Shown here: positions 1 through 7,808 of the stretch, in pieces
Layout of the letters: every line of letters begins with the position of its first letter
Numbering within the stretch: the stretch's first letter is position 1
Source of the DNA: Lactobacillaceae bacterium UBA639
GTDB taxonomy: Bacteria > Bacillota > Bacilli > Lactobacillales > Lactobacillaceae
Direction: 5' to 3'
Assembly (NCBI GenBank): GCA_002299975.1
Contig: DBOT01000009.1
Span: 1 to 7,808, forward strand
Length of the DNA stretch: 7,808 bases
The notes under the pieces: model-generated
Seen by the model: only the letters and a program-made list of their open reading frames with translations
What the model was told of the DNA's origin: nothing
Databases searched by the model: none
Made by a program: the position numbers and the translations under genes

Positions 1-786
1 CGTTGCGGAAGCCAGGGCCACGGCGGCCGCCCCGTCGTTGATTCCCGAGGCATTACCAGCGGTAACGGTGCCGTCTTGCTTGAAGGCGGGCTTCAATTTG
101 GCCAACGCCGCCATGGAGGTATCGGGACGCGGGGCTTCATCGCGATCGACCACGTGACTACCGTGCCGATCGGTAATCGTCACCGGCGTAATTTCGGGAG
201 CAAAGGCAGCATCTTTCTGCGCTTGGACTGCCTTCTGGTGACTGGCCAGGGCAAATTCATCCTGCTGCTGACGGGTAACGTGGTAGCGTTCGTTAATGTT
301 TTCAGCAGTGATCCCCATCGGGTAGCCCCCGTAGACATCCTTCAAGGCATCCTCTTGCATGGCATCGATCAAGGTACCATTGCCAAAACGATAGCCACCG
401 CGAGCCTTTTTCAAAACATAGGGGGCATTGGTCATGCTCTCCATTCCCCCGGCAATCACTACCCGAGCCTGCCCCGACTGGATTAACCCAGCTGCCAGGT
501 TAATACTTGAGAGACCAGATGCACAGACATCGTTGATCGTGATGGCAGGAACGGCCTGCCCTAATCCGGCCGCCATGGATGCTTGGCGGGCCGGGTTCTG
601 ACCACTACCAGCCTGGATGACGTTGCCCATCAGGACCTGGTCAATCTGATCAGCTACTAGACCAGCTTTGGCAACCGTGTCCTTAATCACCGTTGCGCCG
701 AGTTGGACCGCCGTCAGCGGGGCGAGTTCCCCATTAAACTTGCCGATTGGGGTCCGCTGGGCCGCCACAATGTAAACTTTCTCCAT
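1..786 (-). CDS. Thiolase (acetyl-CoA C-acetyltransferase), 3' end cut by window
   Basis: The visible 262 codons encode the N-terminal two thirds of a type II (biosynthetic) thiolase; the family is usually about 390 residues. These enzymes condense two acetyl-CoA into acetoacetyl-CoA in the cytosol, and in lactobacilli this is the usual first step of the mevalonate route to isoprenoids. The protein begins MEKVYIVAAQRTPIGKF, typical of the family. The acyl-accepting nucleophile is Cys88 in NDVCASGLSS (bases 523-525), followed by GGMESMTNAPY and, at the window edge, the SGINDGAAA motif. The catalytic His and second Cys of the C-terminal domain lie beyond position 1 and cannot be checked. The ATG at 786 is chosen because GGGAG sits nine bases upstream (796-800) and the protein starts at the family's usual N-terminus. 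It is separated from the upstream regulator by a terminator, so it is probably its own transcription unit. A degradative thiolase cannot be strictly excluded, but the assignment to thiolase is secure. Confidence 0.95.
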   Translation of the reverse strand, partial: MEKVYIVAAQRTPIGKFNGELAPLTAVQLGATVIKDTVAKAGLVADQIDQVLMGNVIQAGSGQNPARQASMAAGLGQAVPAITINDVCASGLSSINLAAGLIQSGQARVVIAGGMESMTNAPYVLKKARGGYRFGNGTLIDAMQEDALKDVYGGYPMGITAENINERYHVTRQQQDEFALASHQKAVQAQKDAAFAPEITPVTITDRHGSHVVDRDEAPRPDTSMAALAKLKPAFKQDGTVTAGNASGINDGAAAVALASAT

Positions 787-826
787 AAATCGATTCTCCC
801 ATCTCTCGTTTGTTCGTAACCCAATC

Positions 827-855
827 AGTGTAGCGATTTACGACAAGTTAAGCAA
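827..855 (-). promoter_or_regulatory. Predicted promoter of the thiolase gene
   Basis: On the minus strand, TTGCTT (855-850) is followed after 17 bases by TACACT (832-827), about 40 bases before the ATG at 786. The -35 matches consensus at three of six positions and the -10 at four of six, so this is a moderate sigma-A promoter by eye. Its place just downstream of the terminator and upstream of a good ribosome binding site (GGGAG, 800-796) supports it. No convincing operator or riboswitch is seen in the gap. Confidence 0.4.
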
Positions 856-870
856 GAAAAAGCCCCGGGG

Positions 871-922
871 AAAGAAATAAGGGACCACGGTATAGTCAAT
901 TGGCCTTTACCGTGGTCCCTTA
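871..922 (-). terminator. Intrinsic terminator after the LacI-family gene
   Basis: Bases 878-892 and 908-922 are perfect 15-base inverted repeats (TAAGGGACCACGGTA and its reverse complement) with a 15-base loop. On the minus strand the stem begins four bases after the TGA of the regulator gene and is followed by TTTCTTT (877-871), giving the hairpin plus U-rich tail of a Rho-independent terminator. It would end transcripts coming from addB-addA and the regulator and insulate the thiolase gene. The plus-strand side lacks a clean T run, so it is probably one-directional. Confidence 0.88.
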
Positions 923-926
923 AATA

Positions 927-1862
927 TCAATCATATATTTTGAACTCAACAAGCTGGTGGTGCTTGCGGGAGTTAAATAGCAGTTCAACCGCTGCCCGGC
1001 CCAATTCCCGGGGCTGAAGGTCGACCCGTTCACTTTCATCCAGGAGCATCCCCATCAACCGACTGTTGTTAAAGCAGGCGATTGGGAGGTCATAGTGCTG
1101 GAGGTGCCGGTTGAGCTGACCATACAGGATATCATCAGCGCAAACAATCCCATCGATCTCGGGATGACCGTCCAGAAACTGGCGAATATCCCCGTCCCGG
1201 CTTGCCGACCAGGTGATAGCCGGTAATTGATGCATCGTCATGCATTGCCGGTAACCATCTCGCCGCGCCTCTTCATAGGTCCAATTAGCACCCGAGTCCA
1301 GAAAGACCGGCCGCTGGACTCCATGACGGGTGATCAACCGCTCCGTAGCTGCTTGTCCCGCCTTAACATTATCGTTATCAACAAAGCGGTCGGGATGCTG
1401 GGCAGTTGGATGGCCGATTACCACGAAGTTGAGGTGGTGTTTTCGCAGGTAAGCCGTCACCGGATCGTTGACCATCGTATAGAAGATCAGGAAGTTATGG
1501 ACCTTAGACTGGGTCACCATTGACTTAACACTCGCTAGCAGCTCCGTGGCATTAGGTGCAATCGCCACTACCATTTCATACTGCAATGGCTTTAAGGCAC
1601 TGCTGATCCCCCGCATCAGGTCGATGTGGAAGGGGTTTGCCGGGGCCGTGGCGGTGGTCACCGGGAATACCAACCCCACCATGTTCGACTCCCCCCGGGT
1701 CAGGTTTTGGGCATTGTAGTTGGGCTGGTAGTTCAGCTCATTAGCTACCTGCTTGACCTTCAGCCGGGTTGCCTGGCTAATCCGCGGGTTATCATTGAGC
1801 GCCCGAGACGCGGTCGATACCGACACCCCGGCACGCTGGGCAATATCTTTAATGGTCGCCAC
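927..1862 (-). CDS. LacI/GalR-family transcriptional regulator, MalR-like
   Basis: A DNA-binding repressor of the LacI family, 311 residues from the GTG chosen here. Residues 3-23 ([21 protein letters not shown]) form the N-terminal helix-turn-helix. The hinge helix [10 protein letters not shown] ends at Leu54, matching the minor-groove Leu56 of LacI. Residues from about 60 onward form a periplasmic-binding-protein-like effector domain. [11 protein letters not shown] (76-86), the DDP-like NDPVTAYL segment, VVIGHP, VDNDN (161-165) and [12 protein letters not shown] resemble the MalR group, which typically responds to maltose or related sugars; the real ligand here is not known. GTG 1862 is preferred over the ATG at 1871 and a TTG at 1892 because AAGGTGGAG lies directly against the ATG but nine bases from GTG, and the resulting N-terminus (M)ATIKDIAQ is standard. 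The gene overlaps the addA 3' end by 14 bases and ends at a strong terminator. No sugar transport or catabolic genes lie next to it in this window. Confidence 0.93.
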   Translation of the reverse strand: MATIKDIAQRAGVSVSTASRALNDNPRISQATRLKVKQVANELNYQPNYNAQNLTRGESNMVGLVFPVTTATAPANPFHIDLMRGISSALKPLQYEMVVAIAPNATELLASVKSMVTQSKVHNFLIFYTMVNDPVTAYLRKHHLNFVVIGHPTAQHPDRFVDNDNVKAGQAATERLITRHGVQRPVFLDSGANWTYEEARRDGYRQCMTMHQLPAITWSASRDGDIRQFLDGHPEIDGIVCADDILYGQLNRHLQHYDLPIACFNNSRLMGMLLDESERVDLQPRELGRAAVELLFNSRKHHQLVEFKIYD

Positions 1863-4800
1863 TCTTCTCATCTCCACCTTGAATTGATACAAACTCTCTC
1901 AATTCTACCAGGTATAGACCCATTTGGACAACTGGGATTGGCCGCATGATATTCAAGGCCTCTGCATACAAGCGAAGTTGACCACTATACTTCTGCACAA
2001 CCTTCTTGATTGCTACCGGAGTCGGTGCTAGGTGGTCGGTCTTATAGTCCACCAGGATGATCCCGTCATTAGTGGCCAGGTAGCCATCAATAATCCCGTG
2101 AATCAGGACTTGGTCATTATCGTCAGGCGCGATGTCTTCAAAGGGCTCGTGGCCGTTCATGATCATCGCAAATGGTTCCTCACGGTGGTAATCCGCGGGG
2201 TGGGCCAGGATTTGCTGACCGACAGCCGTCTTAAAGAAGCTTATGACCCCGGCAACATCGATTTGCGCGGCGGTGGCCGGGGTCATTAGTCCCTGCTGGG
2301 TCAGGTCGGCGATCTCGCCTTGAACCACGGCTGGGGTGATCGGTTGATCAAGGGACAATTTCTGGAAAACAAGGTGGGTTGCTGTTCCAATCTGAGTAGC
2401 CTTAGGGGCTGCATCATCCTTTTGAATGAAGCTTGGTACCGCAAAGTCAGGATTGATGTAAATCCCACTGCGTTTTTTCTTATCATCTTTAGGTGAGGCT
2501 TCATCCGTATCGGCGGCATAATCACGCTGGCCTAACCGGGGGTCATCATCCTCGAAGACCCGCTTAACATCTGTAACCGATTGATAGGCGGTCGTCTCTG
2601 TAGCCGTCTGGTGGGGATATTGGTACCCGAGAATCTGGGCAAAGCCCTGGGAAGCGGTTTGTGGTCCAGCAGTCGTTGTGGTGGTCGATTCCTTATCATT
2701 TTTCTTGTCCTTTTGATCCGCCGTTACCGTCAAATTAGCGAGGCTTGCCGCATCGTAGGCCTGAACAGTAAAGTCTGCGGCCGCATCTCCCCGAGCCCGT
2801 TGATCATTACCTGCTAAGGCACTGGCAGTCAGTTCTACATCTCCCACCGTCAATTCATCGGCAGTGAAATGATTGTCGGCATTCGCGTAACGCGCCAGGG
2901 CCAGACCAATCCAGTCCATAAATGAGTTTGCCTCAAGCCGTGGCTGGGGACTGAGCACTGTCCCCCGACTCTGGAAGGCTTTTTGCCACCGGGTCCAGGA
3001 AGCTACCAAACTCTGGGTCTTCATCTCTTCATTGAATGAACCCGTGATAAAAAGCTGCTGCTCTGCCCGCGTCAGCGCTACATAAAGGACTCGTAAATCT
3101 TCGGCACGCTCACTTCGACCGATCATGTCAACGGCAACCTGCCGCTGCGGAGTATCGTAAACTACCCGGTCACTATCTAGCCAGCGAATACCGACACCGG
3201 CCTTCGCGTCGACCACGGCATTGGCCCGCTTGGCACTATCATTGAAGCCGTGAGTTGCATCGACCAGGAAGACAATTGGGAATTGAAGTCCCTTGCTTCC
3301 GTGAATCGTCATCACGTTAACCGTATTGGCCGTTAGCTGGCTAGGGGCGACGCCAAGATCCTTATCATGTTCCTGCATTTTTTCGATAAAGCGGATGAAC
3401 TGATAAAGCCCCTTAAAGCTACTCTCCTCATAGGTATGCGCTCGTTGGTAGAGAGCATGGAGGTTTGCCTGCCGCTGCTGACCGCCCCGCATTGCCCCCA
3501 CATAGTCCAGGTAACCCGTTCGTTGATAAATCTGCCAGATCAGGTCCACTAAGGTTTCCTGCTGAGCGGTGTGCCGGAACTGGTTGAGCTGGTCCATCAG
3601 TGTTGTCAGTTTGTGGTAAAGAGCCTGCTGGTCAGCTGGCTTAAGCAGTTCATTAGCGTTCTTATAAGGCCGCATCTTGTGATGGTGCTGATAATTATAA
3701 ATAAAGGTCTTTAACGCAGTGTAGTAGTCAGCGGCCTGGTTCTGCAAGCGGATAAAGGACAGTTCCTGATTATTCAAACCAACAATTGGGGAACGCAGGA
3801 CGGCTACTAGCGGAATATCCTGGTGTGGGTTATCGATTACCTTGAGCAAGGCCAGCATTACCCGAACTTCAGTCGCTTGGAAGTAGCTTTCAACATCATG
3901 AACGGTCAGTGGAATCTCAAGCTTACTAAACTGCTCCATCAGCGTGTTGTTGATCGCCTTGGTCCGCTCCAAAATAACAATGTCGCCATATTGGACTGGC
4001 CGCATCTTCTTAGCATCAGCATCGTAAATCTGCTTATGCCCCTCAACAAGTTGTTTGATCCGGCGACCAACCATTTGAAACTCACCGACCTGCTTGTCAG
4101 TTTCTCGCGGTGTATCCTTATCCTGCTGGCGAGCGTTGGCATCATAGAGCATGATCTCGACCGGCTTAGGCTTATCAGCATCATCGTAATAATGCGCGGC
4201 ATACTTGAGCTCCGCATCCTGATCATAGGCAATTTCACCCACCTCAGGATCCATCAGTTGGCTAAATAGGAGGTTCGTAAAGGTGGTTACGTTATGCATT
4301 GAGCGGAAGTTTTCTCCCAAGACAATTGCCGTACTCCCTGCCGCATGCTGGTAACGCTGGTACTTATTAAGAAAGAGGGACGGATCAGCTTCCCGAAAGC
4401 GATAGATTGACTGCTTAACATCCCCCACCATAAAGAGATTATGGGCATCTTGCTTTGCTAATCGCATCAAGATACTCTCCTGTAACTGGTTAGTATCCTG
4501 GTACTCGTCGACCATAATAGCCTGATAGTGGTTCTGCAGGTTAGCGACTAGGACCTGCCAATCCGCATCGTCATCTTTTGGACAGAGAATCTGGTAGGCA
4601 TAGTGCTCCAGGTCGCTGAACTCTAAGACATGACGATTAAGCTTGGTCTGCTGGTACTGGGCCATGAAGTCTTGGGTTACCACACTCAACTTACGAAGAA
4701 TCGCCTGGGCATGCTGTGAGACCGTCCGCAGTTGCTTCTCGTCATAGACAAAGAAGTGTTCACTGACCTTCGCCAGTCGTTCCTTAATCCCTTTGCGAAT

Positions 4801-6054
4801 CGCCTTAATCGTCTCGTGGGCCGCCAGCATTTCTGCAGTTGCCCCCTTCGGTTTATTGGGAATACTGCCAAACGTCAGATTATTAAAGGCTGCACGGAGC
4901 AAATTCCAAGTTACCGGCTTAAACACATCTAAAACCACTTGTAAGCGCTGCTGATCTTGAACCAGTACTTGCTGAGACTGCGGCAACGCGGCCGCTTGCT
5001 GCGCTAATTGAGCAAACTGCTGTTGAAGCTCCTGAACCTTGGTGATCAGTTTAGAATCATCATTATCTCCCAAATAGTCCTTAACCAGCTGCTCCCAGTC
5101 CTTCTTGAGCTGGTTTCGTTCCTTTTGAAGGCCCTGATAGTCTTTCAAGAGATCAGGATCATGGGGCTTACCCCGAAAATTAGCAAAGTTAACTTGCTGA
5201 AGGACTACCCGGACATCCCGGTCACTCTCTCCGTTCAGCTGGTCGATCAATTGTTGGAGAGCCGCCTTCTCCTGCCCAACCTTGGCGCTATCTTTATCGA
5301 GCCCAACTTGGTTAGCCTGTTGAATTGCCTCTTCCTCATCATGTTGGAACTGGCGAAGTTGTTCAACCAGGACTGGCTTGAGGCGTTGTTGGTAGAAGGG
5401 CGTTTCCAGGATATCGCCTGCCGAAAGGTCATAACTTTGTGGCAACTGATATAACCAGGCGACTGGATCGGCTTGGGCGTTAGCAACGTCATACAGTTTC
5501 AGAATCAGATCATCGAGGCCTTGATCATCCCGGTCACTGGAGAAGTTGAGAACCAACTGGCGAAACGATGCCATCCCCGTCTCTTCCTGATCAGCATCCG
5601 CATAGTATTGCTCACTGACTTGGTGCCAGACATCCTCCTCAAGTAAGAGTTGCTCTGTCTGATCCGTTAACAAGCGAAACTGCGGATCCAAATTAATCAA
5701 ATAGTAGTATCGTTTGATGAGCTTCAGGCAAAAGGCATGGATGGTACTGATATCAGCAGCGGCCAGGCGATTAATCTGGTTGGTCATTCGATCCCGTACC
5801 GCCTTAGGTTGGCGAGTATCTTGGGCGATCTCCTGAAGGGCCGTCCGGATCTTATCGCGCATGTTCTTGGCAGCTGCATCGGTAAAGGTCACCAGCAGCA
5901 TCCGGTCGATGTCGTGCCCCTCCTTGATCAGCTTGATTACTCGATTGACCAGCACGGCAGTCTTTCCGGAACCAGCCGAAGCCGAGACCAGAATATTCTT
6001 CCCCCGGGTGTTGATTGCCTTATCCTGGGCAGCTGTTGGTTTAAATTCTGCCAT
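1849..6054 (-). CDS. addA: ATP-dependent helicase/nuclease subunit A (AddA/RexA)
   Basis: The 1401-residue helicase-nuclease subunit of AddAB, which unwinds and resects double-strand DNA ends to prepare 3' tails for RecA. It is a UvrD-like superfamily 1A helicase fused to a RecB-type nuclease. Visible motifs are the Q motif (Gln10), Walker [10 protein letters not shown] (24-32, Lys31), motif Ia ([13 protein letters not shown], 53-65), Walker B DEYQD (516-520), motif [18 protein letters not shown] (544-558), motif IV GENFRS (580-585), motif [12 protein letters not shown] (916-926) and motif [16 protein letters not shown] (988-1001). The nuclease site is His1227, Asp1323 (GIIDGY), Asp1336 and Lys1338 (VDYKTD), with Gln1359 and Tyr1363 in the QxxxY motif, so both activities look intact. 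It is longer than Bacillus subtilis AddA (about 1230 residues); the extra length seems to come from a Gln/Leu-rich helical region (225-375) and a low-complexity linker (1105-1218). The ATG overlaps the addB stop by one base, implying translational coupling, and the last codons overlap the downstream regulator gene. Confidence 0.98.
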   Translation of the reverse strand: MAEFKPTAAQDKAINTRGKNILVSASAGSGKTAVLVNRVIKLIKEGHDIDRMLLVTFTDAAAKNMRDKIRTALQEIAQDTRQPKAVRDRMTNQINRLAAADISTIHAFCLKLIKRYYYLINLDPQFRLLTDQTEQLLLEEDVWHQVSEQYYADADQEETGMASFRQLVLNFSSDRDDQGLDDLILKLYDVANAQADPVAWLYQLPQSYDLSAGDILETPFYQQRLKPVLVEQLRQFQHDEEEAIQQANQVGLDKDSAKVGQEKAALQQLIDQLNGESDRDVRVVLQQVNFANFRGKPHDPDLLKDYQGLQKERNQLKKDWEQLVKDYLGDNDDSKLITKVQELQQQFAQLAQQAAALPQSQQVLVQDQQRLQVVLDVFKPVTWNLLRAAFNNLTFGSIPNKPKGATAEMLAAHETIKAIRKGIKERLAKVSEHFFVYDEKQLRTVSQHAQAILRKLSVVTQDFMAQYQQTKLNRHVLEFSDLEHYAYQILCPKDDDADWQVLVANLQNHYQAIMVDEYQDTNQLQESILMRLAKQDAHNLFMVGDVKQSIYRFREADPSLFLNKYQRYQHAAGSTAIVLGENFRSMHNVTTFTNLLFSQLMDPEVGEIAYDQDAELKYAAHYYDDADKPKPVEIMLYDANARQQDKDTPRETDKQVGEFQMVGRRIKQLVEGHKQIYDADAKKMRPVQYGDIVILERTKAINNTLMEQFSKLEIPLTVHDVESYFQATEVRVMLALLKVIDNPHQDIPLVAVLRSPIVGLNNQELSFIRLQNQAADYYTALKTFIYNYQHHHKMRPYKNANELLKPADQQALYHKLTTLMDQLNQFRHTAQQETLVDLIWQIYQRTGYLDYVGAMRGGQQRQANLHALYQRAHTYEESSFKGLYQFIRFIEKMQEHDKDLGVAPSQLTANTVNVMTIHGSKGLQFPIVFLVDATHGFNDSAKRANAVVDAKAGVGIRWLDSDRVVYDTPQRQVAVDMIGRSERAEDLRVLYVALTRAEQQLFITGSFNEEMKTQSLVASWTRWQKAFQSRGTVLSPQPRLEANSFMDWIGLALARYANADNHFTADELTVGDVELTASALAGNDQRARGDAAADFTVQAYDAASLANLTVTADQKDKKNDKESTTTTTAGPQTASQGFAQILGYQYPHQTATETTAYQSVTDVKRVFEDDDPRLGQRDYAADTDEASPKDDKKKRSGIYINPDFAVPSFIQKDDAAPKATQIGTATHLVFQKLSLDQPITPAVVQGEIADLTQQGLMTPATAAQIDVAGVISFFKTAVGQQILAHPADYHREEPFAMIMNGHEPFEDIAPDDNDQVLIHGIIDGYLATNDGIILVDYKTDHLAPTPVAIKKVVQKYSGQLRLYAEALNIMRPIPVVQMGLYLVELREFVSIQGGDEKSGDH
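1872..1880 (-). promoter_or_regulatory. Ribosome binding site that sets the LacI-family start at GTG
   Basis: AAGGTGGAG (1880-1872, minus strand) is a near-consensus Shine-Dalgarno sequence. It abuts the in-frame ATG at 1871 with no room for initiation, but is about nine bases from the GTG at 1862. This spacing favours the GTG and gives the canonical LacI-family N-terminus. Confidence 0.7.
1881..1905. repeat. Inverted repeat GAATTGA/TCAATTC between promoter and RBS
   Basis: Seven-base perfect inverted arms at 1881-1887 and 1899-1905 are separated by 11 bases. One arm overlaps the predicted -10 box and the other directly precedes the ribosome binding site of the LacI-family gene. It could be an operator or a leader hairpin, but it also lies in addA codons and is short and AT-rich, so chance is possible. 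Confidence 0.35.
1902..1931 (-). promoter_or_regulatory. Predicted promoter of the LacI-family gene inside addA
   Basis: On the minus strand TTGTCC (1931-1926) is followed after 18 bases by TAGAAT (1907-1902), which carries an extended -10 TGG just before it. The -35 matches four of six and the -10 five of six consensus bases. Transcription would start near 1895, giving a leader of roughly 33 bases before the GTG at 1862. The promoter lies entirely in the addA coding sequence, which would allow the regulator to be made independently of addAB. Found by eye, not tested. Confidence 0.55.
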
Positions 6055-6068
6055 TATTGGTCCTCCCC
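6054..6068 (-). promoter_or_regulatory. addA ribosome binding site and addB stop/addA start overlap
   Basis: Within the last codons of addB, GGGGAGG (6068-6062) lies seven bases before the addA ATG at 6054. The addB stop and addA start are fused as TAATG, sharing one A. This strong Shine-Dalgarno sequence fixes the addA start and, with the overlap, suggests that ribosomes finishing addB re-initiate on addA, keeping the two subunits near equal amounts. Confidence 0.85.
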
Positions 6069-7808
6069 ATCATCATTTTTCTGTTCTTTCTTACGCACGT
6101 CAGCGAATTTTTCCTTCGCAATTCGGGCATCCAGTTCGTGGTAAAGGCCTTGATCCAGCATGCTATCGAATTGATAAATATCCAAATAATCAGTGTAATC
6201 TAGACCAGTCTGGCGGGTACTGCCATCAATCAGTCGATATGGGTTTAATTTAAGCTGACCACTGAGAATTTGCTTTCCAGCATCAATGATCAGTTGCCGG
6301 TTATTATCGCGCAGCCATTGTAGTTGTTGATCATCAGCTAGGAGGGCGCCCTTCCCTGGTTTGAGATTCTTTTGCAGGGGGTAGACCAGGTCTGCATGTC
6401 CCTGCTTAGCAATATTACTCAGCAAATCACTGTTATTCAGGAGGATTCCCTTATACTGGTGAGACTTGAGCCGCAAATTATTGAGCCGCTGGTCCTGGTG
6501 TGCTGGTGATCCCTTTAGGAGGTCCACCGCCCTAATCGTCGGGTTATTCAAGTGAAGGTAGAGCGCTCCGGCTAAGTTTGCTGAACTGAGACTGAGCTTG
6601 TCTAAGTTAACCTCAAGTCCGCTGAGATAGGTCAGTAGCTGAAGGGAAATTCCATAATAAGCTGCTGTCAGGTCAAAGAGCCGGTTACCGGACTTATAGT
6701 CAACCACGGCCAGATACTTCTGATTGCCAACATCAATCTGGTCGATCCGATCAATTCGGCCCCGCAGCTGAATGTGACGGTGGGCATCAAGTGGGTAATC
6801 GAGTGGTGCCCAATCCACATCTTGACGTCCATTGATCTGACCAAACTGGACCTCTGTTTCCCGTGGAACAAAGTGGGCATTAGCAGCCTGTTGGCAAAGG
6901 GTGACCAACATCGTTTTGACAATTGCAGTCAGCTGTTGATACTGAAAGCGGGCCTGAGCAGATGAGCTAACTAAGCGCAGGAGTTCTGGCTGAAGCTGGT
7001 CAGCTGCATCTAAGGCTTGCCTAGTAAATTCAACTAGGGCCAACCGATTTTCTTCCTTAGCTAAGTCCGCAAAACTCAGGGCGGAGTCACGGACGAGGTT
7101 GACGAAGACCTCCATCGCCCGGTGGAAGTAGGTTCCAATCCGGTCAGTTGAAAGGGCCAGTTCATCACGTTTACGCAGGCGTAGGCCATATTTCAAGAAG
7201 TATTCATACTGGTTGACATAGAAGTCTTGCAGCTGAGAAATCGATGCGTAGAGGACCTGATCCTTTTGATCCTCTGACGTATGCAAATACAAGGCCTGGG
7301 CCATTGGTGCTGTAATATTCTGCGTCTGATTACGGTAGTCAAATCCATGACGAATAACTGCTAAGCGGGTACGAAGCAGTTCATCATGTTTAGCTAAGCG
7401 ATTCAGCGCGCGACCAACCTGCTGCCAGCTAGCTGTCCAACGTGGCCGCTGACCAACCGCAACTTCCTGGTCATCACTGAACTGCCGGACAACTTGAACT
7501 AGTTGGTTAACGGTAGCCAGTGGAGCACTGACAAACGGCGTTGCATCAGCCTGCCCAGCGGGACTGGTAGCCAGTGGAACCACCTCACCAGTGATTTTGA
7601 AGAAGCGCGCGGTATCAATTAGGTATGGTGAGGGTTGGAGCTCCTTATCATCTGTCCCGAATTGAGGGGCCGAAATGATCAGCTGCTCGCGGGCACTCAT
7701 GAACCCTTGGTAGTGCAGAAAAGGCTCATCTTCCAGCTGTTCCACCGCAGTTGCTGGTAGATACTGTGAATCAGCGTCAAGATACTGACTCAGAAGGTCC
7801 TTATCACT
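6054..7808 (-). CDS. addB: ATP-dependent helicase/deoxyribonuclease subunit B (AddB/RexB), 5' end outside window
   Basis: The last 584 residues of AddB/RexB, partner of AddA in the double-strand-break resection complex; the reading frame is open to the window edge and full-length relatives are roughly 1150-1250 residues. The N-terminal helicase-like and Chi-recognition region is therefore missing here. The visible part contains a RecB-type nuclease domain: His229 (GTYFH), Asp353 (GRIDRID), Asp370 and Lys372 (VVDYKSG), then Gln390 and Tyr394 (QLLTY). The codon at 7745 is a GTG but is internal, because in-frame sense codons continue upstream and it lies well inside the family alignment. The positions that hold the 4Fe-4S cluster in Bacillus AddB are Asn199, Leu536, Thr539 and Tyr545 here, so this is the cluster-free form known from Lactococcus and Lactobacillus RexB. 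The C-terminal tail is highly charged ([13 protein letters not shown]). It is followed immediately by addA, sharing one base. Confidence 0.96.
   Translation of the reverse strand, partial: SDKDLLSQYLDADSQYLPATAVEQLEDEPFLHYQGFMSAREQLIISAPQFGTDDKELQPSPYLIDTARFFKITGEVVPLATSPAGQADATPFVSAPLATVNQLVQVVRQFSDDQEVAVGQRPRWTASWQQVGRALNRLAKHDELLRTRLAVIRHGFDYRNQTQNITAPMAQALYLHTSEDQKDQVLYASISQLQDFYVNQYEYFLKYGLRLRKRDELALSTDRIGTYFHRAMEVFVNLVRDSALSFADLAKEENRLALVEFTRQALDAADQLQPELLRLVSSSAQARFQYQQLTAIVKTMLVTLCQQAANAHFVPRETEVQFGQINGRQDVDWAPLDYPLDAHRHIQLRGRIDRIDQIDVGNQKYLAVVDYKSGNRLFDLTAAYYGISLQLLTYLSGLEVNLDKLSLSSANLAGALYLHLNNPTIRAVDLLKGSPAHQDQRLNNLRLKSHQYKGILLNNSDLLSNIAKQGHADLVYPLQKNLKPGKGALLADDQQLQWLRDNNRQLIIDAGKQILSGQLKLNPYRLIDGSTRQTGLDYTDYLDIYQFDSMLDQGLYHELDARIAKEKFADVRKKEQKNDDGEDQ

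Noticed and set aside
76..486. Plus-strand open frame of 136 codons.
   Set aside because: It is fully antisense to the thiolase gene, has no family resemblance and no clear ribosome binding site.
828..841. Imperfect palindrome GTAAATCGCTACAC with central CG overlapping the thiolase -10, resembling a CcpA cre or LacI-family operator.
   Set aside because: Only three of six flanking base pairs are symmetric around the CG, and the half-sites are shifted one base from the cre consensus.
863..870. Perfect palindrome CCCCGGGG followed on the minus strand by CTTTTTC, resembling a second terminator.
   Set aside because: It has no loop and cannot form a hairpin without extra pairing on either side; the strong terminator at 871-922 already explains the site.
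3823..4269. Plus-strand open frame of 148 codons within addA.
   Set aside because: It lies opposite conserved helicase sequence of addA and shows no recognisable domain; a similar case is 5008-5454.
6054..7745. AddB as a complete short protein starting at the GTG at 7745.
   Set aside because: The frame stays open for 21 further codons to the window edge, and the family is about twice this length, so the gene is only cut by the window.

Overview
The window looks like chromosomal DNA of a fairly GC-rich lactic acid bacterium, most likely a Limosilactobacillus-type member of the Lactobacillaceae. This is inferred from the protein sequences, the strong AGGAGG-type ribosome binding sites, the AddB subunit lacking Fe-S ligands, and an estimated GC content near 50%. 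No database search was possible. All genes are read on the minus strand, so transcription runs from the high-coordinate end to position 1, and coding density is high.

Layout in transcription order: (1) 7808-6054 is the C-terminal half of addB (rexB), whose 5' end lies outside the window. (2) 6054-1849 is complete addA (rexA), whose ATG shares one base with the addB stop codon. (3) 1862-927 is a LacI/GalR-family repressor, closest to the MalR type by recall. It starts inside the last codons of addA and probably has its own extended -10 promoter within addA. (4) 922-871 is a strong intrinsic terminator closing this unit. (5) 786-1 is the first two thirds of a thiolase (acetyl-CoA acetyltransferase) gene, with its own plausible promoter in the 140-base gap; it is cut by the window edge.

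AddA and AddB form the ATP-dependent helicase-nuclease that processes double-strand breaks for RecA-dependent recombination, the Gram-positive counterpart of RecBCD. AddA carries a complete set of UvrD-type helicase motifs and a complete RecB-type nuclease site. The visible part of AddB carries a second complete nuclease site but has lost the cysteines that hold the Fe-S cluster in Bacillus AddB. The LacI regulator and the thiolase belong to sugar-responsive control and acetyl-CoA/isoprenoid metabolism, and nothing in the sequence ties them functionally to AddAB.

I found no mobile element, CRISPR array, RNA gene or clearly novel system. The points most worth a second look are the regulator's promoter and start nested in the addA 3' end, an inverted repeat between that promoter and the ribosome binding site, the absent Fe-S ligands in AddB, and the long low-complexity linker in an unusually long AddA.
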